NCBI GenBank assembly: GCA_944368065.1
Contig: CALVWV010000048.1
Location: 1-38,908 of the forward strand
Length of the DNA stretch: 38,908 nucleotides
Direction of reading: 5' to 3'
Source of the DNA: an uncultured Clostridia bacterium
Lineage (GTDB): Bacteria > Bacillota > Clostridia > Christensenellales > Borkfalkiaceae
The notes below the pieces were generated by a model. It was not told the DNA's origin and made no database searches. It worked only from the letters and a program-made list of their open reading frames with translations. How positions within the stretch are numbered: position 1 is the stretch's first letter; every line of letters starts with the position of its first letter. Of the stretch, positions 34,798 to 38,908 are shown in pieces. A program made the translations under genes and the position numbers.

Positions 34798-35388
34798 TTA
34801 AAATACCGTCCCGCCAAAGCTGTCAGTTTTTAAAATGTACGCGGCTTCGCCGCCGTAAAGCGAACTTAAATATTCGCAGAAGAGGTCGGGGCGCAAATTC
34901 TTTTCGCCGCAGTAAAGCGTGAATACAAGCTTGCCGTCCCGCCGTTCGACGGAGCATATCCTGGGGCGAATGTCCACCGTGCGCCCGCGCATGTCCGTTA
35001 TTATTATGCTCTCTTTTGAAAGAATTTCGTCAACGTCGAAGTCCTTTATGCCCTCCGCCTCGTAGCGGCAGGCCTTTATGCTCTCTGCAAAGTTGGGGTT
35101 ATCCGCGGTAACCTTAAAGTCCAGGCATCTTACTCCGCCCGGCGCGCACGCGTTGAACGCCTCTTTGAAATTTCCGTCGAAACGGGTGTCCACGGTGCAG
35201 TATTCGCTGACGGAGCGCACGCCGAGCGCCAGCGGATTGCCCATGAATATGCGGGGGTGTTTGTGGAAACCCTGGCTGTATTCCACTTCAATGCCCGCCC
35301 TGCGCAGGGTGCGGTCTATGTGCCTTAATAGGTCGAGGTGGGAAATAAACTCCGCGCCGTCCGTTTTTGTGTATTTAAAGGCTATCAT
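34798..35388 (-). CDS. TIGR03936 family radical SAM-linked protein (DUF2344)
   Basis: 196 residues. The start I-A-F-K-Y-T-K-T-D-G-A-E-F-I-S-H-L-D and the S-Q-G-F-H-K-H-P motif are typical of this family, always linked to or fused with TIGR03960 radical SAM proteins; its function is unknown. The ATG at 35388 has GAGGTGAAT in front and overlaps the upstream radical SAM gene by 14 bases. An upstream ATG (35514) would lie far inside that gene. Confidence 0.87.
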   Translation of the reverse strand: MIAFKYTKTDGAEFISHLDLLRHIDRTLRRAGIEVEYSQGFHKHPRIFMGNPLALGVRSVSEYCTVDTRFDGNFKEAFNACAPGGVRCLDFKVTADNPNFAESIKACRYEAEGIKDFDVDEILSKESIIITDMRGRTVDIRPRICSVERRDGKLVFTLYCGEKNLRPDLFCEYLSSLYGGEAAYILKTDSFGGTVF

Positions 35389-37177
35389 ATTCACCTCTCG
35401 CGGCGGGGCAGACCTTCTGCATGCCGCAGCCCTTGCAGCCGTCAAGGCAGCTTCCCGTAACTTTCGCTTCATATGCGCGGCCGCGCTCTGCCGCAAGGAA
35501 TTTTTTATCCACAAAAACGTCTATGAAATCCCACGGCAAAAGTTCGTCCGTACTTCTTTCGCGCACGTATTCCACGCCACATATGCCGCAATCATCGAAT
35601 GCTTTTTTCCATCCGTCGGCATTGAAGAAGTTGTCCCAGCCGTCAAAAATGCATCCGTTTTTATAAGCCGACAGAATGACTTTTCCAAGTCTTCTGTCTC
35701 CGCGCGCCAGCGCCGCCTCTAAAAAAGAAGGGTAGTAGGCGCTCCAGCTCAGCTTCACGCCGCGCGGCAGATGCTTCAAAAGGTAGTCCTGCTTTTCCTT
35801 AACTTCCTCTTCGGTCGCCTGTTTTTCCCACTGGAACGGGGTGAAGGGTTTGGGCACGAACGTTGCCGACGAAACGGAAATGCGCAGCGCTTTTTTGCGC
35901 TTTTCCGAAGAGTACAGCACCTGAATTTTGCGGCATATTTCGCATATGCCGTCAAGGTCGGCGTAAGTTTCGGTCGGCAGACCTATCATGAAATACAGTT
36001 TGACCGCGGAATATCCCGCATTGAACGCGCTTTTCGCCGCGTTTAATATCTCGTCTTCGGTTATGTCCTTGTTTATTACGTCCCTAAGTCTCTGCGTGCC
36101 CGCCTCGGGCGCGAATGTGAGCGAAGTCTTTCTTGCGTCCTGCGCGAAGTCGCCCTCGAAGCTGTCCACCCTGAGCGAGGGGAGTGCGAGCGTGACTTCT
36201 GGCGGAAGCTGCTTTTTAAGCGCGGAAATGAGCTCGGGCAGTCTGCCGTAGTCGCCAGTGGAGAGCGAATTCAGGCTGACTTCTCCGTAACCTGTGTTTT
36301 TAATCAGCGCGCACGCCTGTTTTGCGAGCGTATTCACCGAGCGCTTGCGCACGGGGCGGTAGATAAATCCCGCCTGACAGAATCTGCATCCGCGGTAACA
36401 GCCGCGCATCACCTCTATCACGGCTCTGTCGTGCACGCTTTCGCAGTTGGGTACGGCAAATTTATCGGGGTATATTGCGCCGTCAAGGTCGGATACGAGC
36501 GCCTTTTTCACTTTGTTCTCTCCGTCGAAGCGGACAAGCTTTCCGTCTTCGTGTACGGGCGTCATCAGCGCGGGCACGTAAACTCCGTCGAGCGCGCTTA
36601 TCTCCTTGTAAAACTCCCGCGTAGCTCCGCCGTGTTTTGTATATATTCCGGCGACGTCCGCGTCTACGCTCTCGCCGTCGCCTATGAAGAAGATGTCCAC
36701 GAAATCGGCGAGCGGTTCGGGGTTTACCGCGCACGGGCCGCCCGCAACTATGAGCGGATACTTTTTGCCGCGGCGCTCCTCCCTTGTGAGCGGTATGCCG
36801 GCGAGGTCGAGCATGTACAGCATGTTGGTATAGCACAGCTCGTACTGCAGCGAAAAGCCGAGCATGTCGAAGTCGGCGAGGGGGGCTTTCAGCGCGAGCG
36901 AATAGAGGGGCACGCCCGCCTCTTTTATTCCGTCGGCGAAGTCTTTTGCAGGCGCAAAGCAGAAGTCTGCGCACATGCCGCGGTCGGCAAACGATTTTGC
37001 GACTATTTTTATGCCGAGATTGCTCATGCCCACTTCGTAAAGGTCGGGGAAGCAGGCGCAGAAATTAAAGTCGCCCCAGACGGGCGCGGGTGCGCCGAAC
37101 TCGCCGCCCGTATAGCGCGAAGGTTTTTCACATTTCAAAAGCAGTTTTCTTATACTGCCTAAATTTACAGGTTTCAC
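35375..37177 (-). CDS. TIGR03960 family radical SAM protein with B12-binding-like domain
   Basis: 600 residues, start codon GTG. The N-terminal ~200 residues resemble a cobalamin-binding-like domain (F-P-D-L-Y-E-V-G-M-S-N, A-G-G-P). The radical SAM cluster motif is Cys260-x3-Cys264-x2-Cys267 (C-Y-R-G-C-R-F-C). The C-terminus has a further Cys set (C-L-D-G-C-K-G-C-G, C-P). The reaction is unknown; the steady link to RNase G and L21/L27 suggests an RNA or ribosome role. The transcription start predicted from the promoter falls on the GTG itself. Confidence 0.88.
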   Translation of the reverse strand: MKPVNLGSIRKLLLKCEKPSRYTGGEFGAPAPVWGDFNFCACFPDLYEVGMSNLGIKIVAKSFADRGMCADFCFAPAKDFADGIKEAGVPLYSLALKAPLADFDMLGFSLQYELCYTNMLYMLDLAGIPLTREERRGKKYPLIVAGGPCAVNPEPLADFVDIFFIGDGESVDADVAGIYTKHGGATREFYKEISALDGVYVPALMTPVHEDGKLVRFDGENKVKKALVSDLDGAIYPDKFAVPNCESVHDRAVIEVMRGCYRGCRFCQAGFIYRPVRKRSVNTLAKQACALIKNTGYGEVSLNSLSTGDYGRLPELISALKKQLPPEVTLALPSLRVDSFEGDFAQDARKTSLTFAPEAGTQRLRDVINKDITEDEILNAAKSAFNAGYSAVKLYFMIGLPTETYADLDGICEICRKIQVLYSSEKRKKALRISVSSATFVPKPFTPFQWEKQATEEEVKEKQDYLLKHLPRGVKLSWSAYYPSFLEAALARGDRRLGKVILSAYKNGCIFDGWDNFFNADGWKKAFDDCGICGVEYVRERSTDELLPWDFIDVFVDKKFLAAERGRAYEAKVTGSCLDGCKGCGMQKVCPAARGEYDSL

Positions 37178-37183
37178 AGACTT

Positions 37184-37212
37184 ATTATAGTATACCCGCG
37201 GCTATTTTTCAA
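37184..37212 (-). promoter_or_regulatory. promoter of the radical SAM / RNase G operon, predicted leaderless
   Basis: On the minus strand: TTGAAA (37212-37207), 17-base spacer, perfect TATAAT (37189-37184). +1 falls at 37177, the G of the GTG start codon. Confidence 0.65.
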
Positions 37213-37285
37213 GCGGGGAAACGCCATTGCCCGACCCAAATTTAATATTTTTGCGGATAATTTTCAAAAACCCCTTCAAATCTGT

Positions 37286-37313
37286 TTGGTTTATATGTTT
37301 TTTGGTTTAAAAT
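37286..37313 (+). promoter_or_regulatory. promoter of the SecB-like gene
   Basis: TTGGTT (37286-37291), 16-base spacer, TAAAAT (37308-37313), leaving a leader of about 70 bases. Confidence 0.45.
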
Positions 37314-37387
37314 ATAACTGGCATGAACGATAAGAAGAAAATACGGATGCCGTTGAATAAATTTTATGATCAGAGGAGATTTAAGCT

Positions 37388-37831
37388 ATGAAAATCCATT
37401 TCAGAGGCGTAGGCGCCGAAGAACTTTCTTTCAAAATGAACAGGGTAAAGCTCGAGCCCAATTCCCGTCTCGACATCAAGCCCCAGTTTTCGCGTCAGGT
37501 GCGCAAGGTCAAGGATAACGACAAACTTAACTTCATCGCGCTTTCTTTGAAGATTGAAAGCACCGAGGCTGAACCCAAGCCCTTCGACCTTCACGTAACT
37601 CTTGTTGGCACCTTCGAAGTGGAGGACATGGCTGCAGGCAGCGAGCAGGAGAGGGAGTTCGTAATAGAAGGCACCAAACTTCTCTTCCCTTATCTTCGCG
37701 CGGCTGTCACCAACCTTACGGCGTCGGCATACGTCGCACCCCTCAACCTTCCCGTGCTCAACGGCCCCATCTTCCCCGAAGACAGGGACGTATATGCATT
37801 CACGGTGGGCGGCGAGGACAAGCTCAACTGA
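37388..37831 (+). CDS. SecB-like chaperone family protein
   Basis: 147 residues, close to SecB length (~150-160). The segment L-L-F-P-Y-L-R-A-A-V-T-N-L-T at 98-111 followed by L-N-L-P-V-L-N-G-P-I-F matches the layout of the SecB motif with its L-F-P-Y-A-R core. SecB holds secretory proteins unfolded for SecA in Proteobacteria; relatives in Gram-positives are less studied and some serve toxin-antitoxin systems. No toxin-antitoxin pair lies next to it here. Shine-Dalgarno GAGGAG. A hairpin follows at 37854. Confidence 0.7.
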   Translation: MKIHFRGVGAEELSFKMNRVKLEPNSRLDIKPQFSRQVRKVKDNDKLNFIALSLKIESTEAEPKPFDLHVTLVGTFEVEDMAAGSEQEREFVIEGTKLLFPYLRAAVTNLTASAYVAPLNLPVLNGPIFPEDRDVYAFTVGGEDKLN

Positions 37832-37853
37832 TTTTGTAAAAACTTAAAAATGC

Positions 37854-37886
37854 GGCAAGCGGCGCGCAGCGCCGCTTGCCTTGCTT
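37854..37886 (+). terminator. probable terminator after the SecB-like gene
   Basis: GGCAAGCGGCGC (37854-37865) pairs perfectly with 37869-37880, followed by the poor tail TTGCTT. Confidence 0.55.
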
Positions 37887-37948
37887 AATTTACAACGAAA
37901 AAAAATAATTCAGGGCGCGAAGCCGTCGCGCCCGTCAAGGAGAGATTC

Positions 37949-38488
37949 ATGGATTCGGCAATCGAAAAGGTACTTTATTCAGAAGAAGACATCGCGCGCA
38001 GGGTAAAAGAGCTCGGCGAACAGATTTCCCGCGACTATGAGGGCAAGCCGCTCGCAGTCATAGGCGTGCTCCGCGGCGGCGCGGTGTTCTGCGCGGACCT
38101 CATAAGGAATATAACCGTCCCTATGGAGCTTTCTTTCATAGAAGCTTCGTCATATAAAAACGCAACCACGCCCCAGGGCGAGGTAAGCATACAGATATCG
38201 AGGGGCTTTTCCGCAAAGGGACTGCACATTCTCATCGCGGAAGATATCATAGATACCGGCCACACCCTTTACGCCGTACGCGAAAGGCTGCTTGCCGAGG
38301 GCGCGCTTTCTGTAAAGATGTGCTGCATACTCAACAAGCCTTCCCGCAGGCAGGCGCAGATAACCGCCGATTATGTCGGCTTCGACATCCCCGACGAGTT
38401 CGTCGTGGGCTACGGTCTCGACTACGCGAACAAGTACAGGAACCTGCCCTACATCGGCATACTCTCCAGAAAGGTTTACGAAAAGTAA
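37949..38488 (+). CDS. hpt: hypoxanthine phosphoribosyltransferase
   Basis: 179 residues, usual length. The PRPP-binding motif L-I-A-E-D-I-I-D-T-G-H-T-L is at 95-107, and the pyrophosphate loop L-R-G-G-A precedes it. It salvages hypoxanthine and guanine to IMP and GMP. A-S-S-Y near residue 70 is the family's flexible-loop Ser-Tyr. Shine-Dalgarno AAGGAGAG upstream. Confidence 0.95.
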   Translation: MDSAIEKVLYSEEDIARRVKELGEQISRDYEGKPLAVIGVLRGGAVFCADLIRNITVPMELSFIEASSYKNATTPQGEVSIQISRGFSAKGLHILIAEDIIDTGHTLYAVRERLLAEGALSVKMCCILNKPSRRQAQITADYVGFDIPDEFVVGYGLDYANKYRNLPYIGILSRKVYEK

Positions 38489-38531
38489 GTTCTTTTTAAG
38501 TCAACGCATGCGGCGCGCGGCTTTCCGCCCC

Positions 38532-38607
38532 GCGCCGCACACAATAACCCGCGCCGTACACAATAATCCGCGCCGCACACAACAACCCGCGCCGCACACA
38601 ACAACCC
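38532..38607 (+). repeat. four tandem 19-base repeats
   Basis: Unit GCGCCGCACACAATAACCC, copies at 38532-38550, 38551-38569, 38570-38588 and 38589-38607. The last two are identical; the others differ by one to three bases. Confidence 0.9.
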
Positions 38608-38748
38608 GCAGTGCGCGAAAAAATTTTGCCGTACGCGCGTGAATTTACACGGCATACAACATATTGTGGTCGGCGGGGCAACTCTTTACTATTATATATA
38701 ATAAAGGCAAAATAAAACGTTAAATTTTCTTAAAAACGGCATTTTTGA

Positions 38749-38777
38749 TTGACAGCGCCCCTTTTATGTGTTAAAAT
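38749..38777 (+). promoter_or_regulatory. strong promoter of rpmG
   Basis: Perfect TTGACA (38749-38754), 17-base spacer ending in TGT, TAAAAT (38772-38777), i.e. an extended -10. It fits a ribosomal protein operon. Confidence 0.85.
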
Positions 38778-38829
38778 TTCAGCACATTCCTCAAAGGGGT
38801 GTAATTTTTTTGTACGGAGTTTTTCTACA

Positions 38830-38908
38830 ATGAAAAAGGCATCAGTAAGAGCCAAAATAACCCTTGAGTGCACCGAGTGCAAGAACAGGAATTACGACAG
38901 TTTCAAAA
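38830..38908 (+). CDS. rpmG: 50S ribosomal protein L33, N-terminal part (runs off window)
   Basis: 26 residues visible. R-A-K-I-T-L-E-C-T-E-C-K-N-R-N-Y matches bacterial L33, with the first C-x-x-C zinc pair (zinc-binding form). In many bacteria rpmG is followed by secE and nusG. The ATG is about ten bases after GGAG, and the gene is driven by the promoter at 38749. Confidence 0.9.
   Translation, partial: MKKASVRAKITLECTECKNRNYDSFK

Overview
The window looks like a chromosomal piece of an anaerobic, fermentative Bacillota (Clostridia-type) bacterium. This is inferred from strong GGAGG ribosome binding sites, a ribosomal protein L27 with the Firmicutes-type N-terminal pre-sequence, and the order radical SAM TIGR03960 / TIGR03936 / RNase G / L21 / L27, which is known from clostridia. 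Species cannot be named. No tRNA, rRNA, phage, IS element or convincing CRISPR array was found.

Layout. (1) Positions 1-2660: two MATE-family exporter genes, the first cut by the window edge. (2) 2757-14988: a polysaccharide deacetylase-like gene followed by the uronate catabolic block kduD, eda (fused to a VOC domain), kdgK, a TIM-barrel sugar isomerase, kduI, an MsmX/UgpC-type ABC ATPase, uxaB, uxaA and uxaC, closed by a strong terminator. (3) 15320-17178: a pectin methylesterase gene and a membrane protein gene, divergently transcribed from a shared promoter region with a dyad. (4) 17180-17740: a gene-free stretch holding a candidate leftward small RNA. (5) 17750-26690: a pectin-oligosaccharide-type ABC importer (two permeases, a 901-residue binding lipoprotein, an ATPase) interleaved with four small polytopic membrane proteins of unknown family. 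(6) 26858-29550: GH28 polygalacturonase and GH105 unsaturated-uronyl hydrolase. (7) 29808-31079, leftward: AraC-type regulator and GNAT acetyltransferase. (8) 31429-38908: housekeeping genes rpmA, rplU, a small helical protein, RNase G, two radical SAM-linked genes, a SecB-like chaperone, hpt and the start of rpmG.

How it works together. The importer would bring pectin oligomers into the cell. The esterase, GH28 and GH105 lack signal peptides, so they should act in the cytoplasm on imported methylated and unsaturated oligogalacturonides. Saturated galacturonate would pass UxaC, UxaB, UxaA to 2-keto-3-deoxygluconate (KDG). Unsaturated ends released by GH105 would pass KduI and KduD to KDG. KdgK and Eda then give pyruvate and glyceraldehyde 3-phosphate. 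Both branches are complete in this window. No polysaccharide lyase or secreted depolymerase is present, so external cleavage must be encoded elsewhere or done by other organisms.
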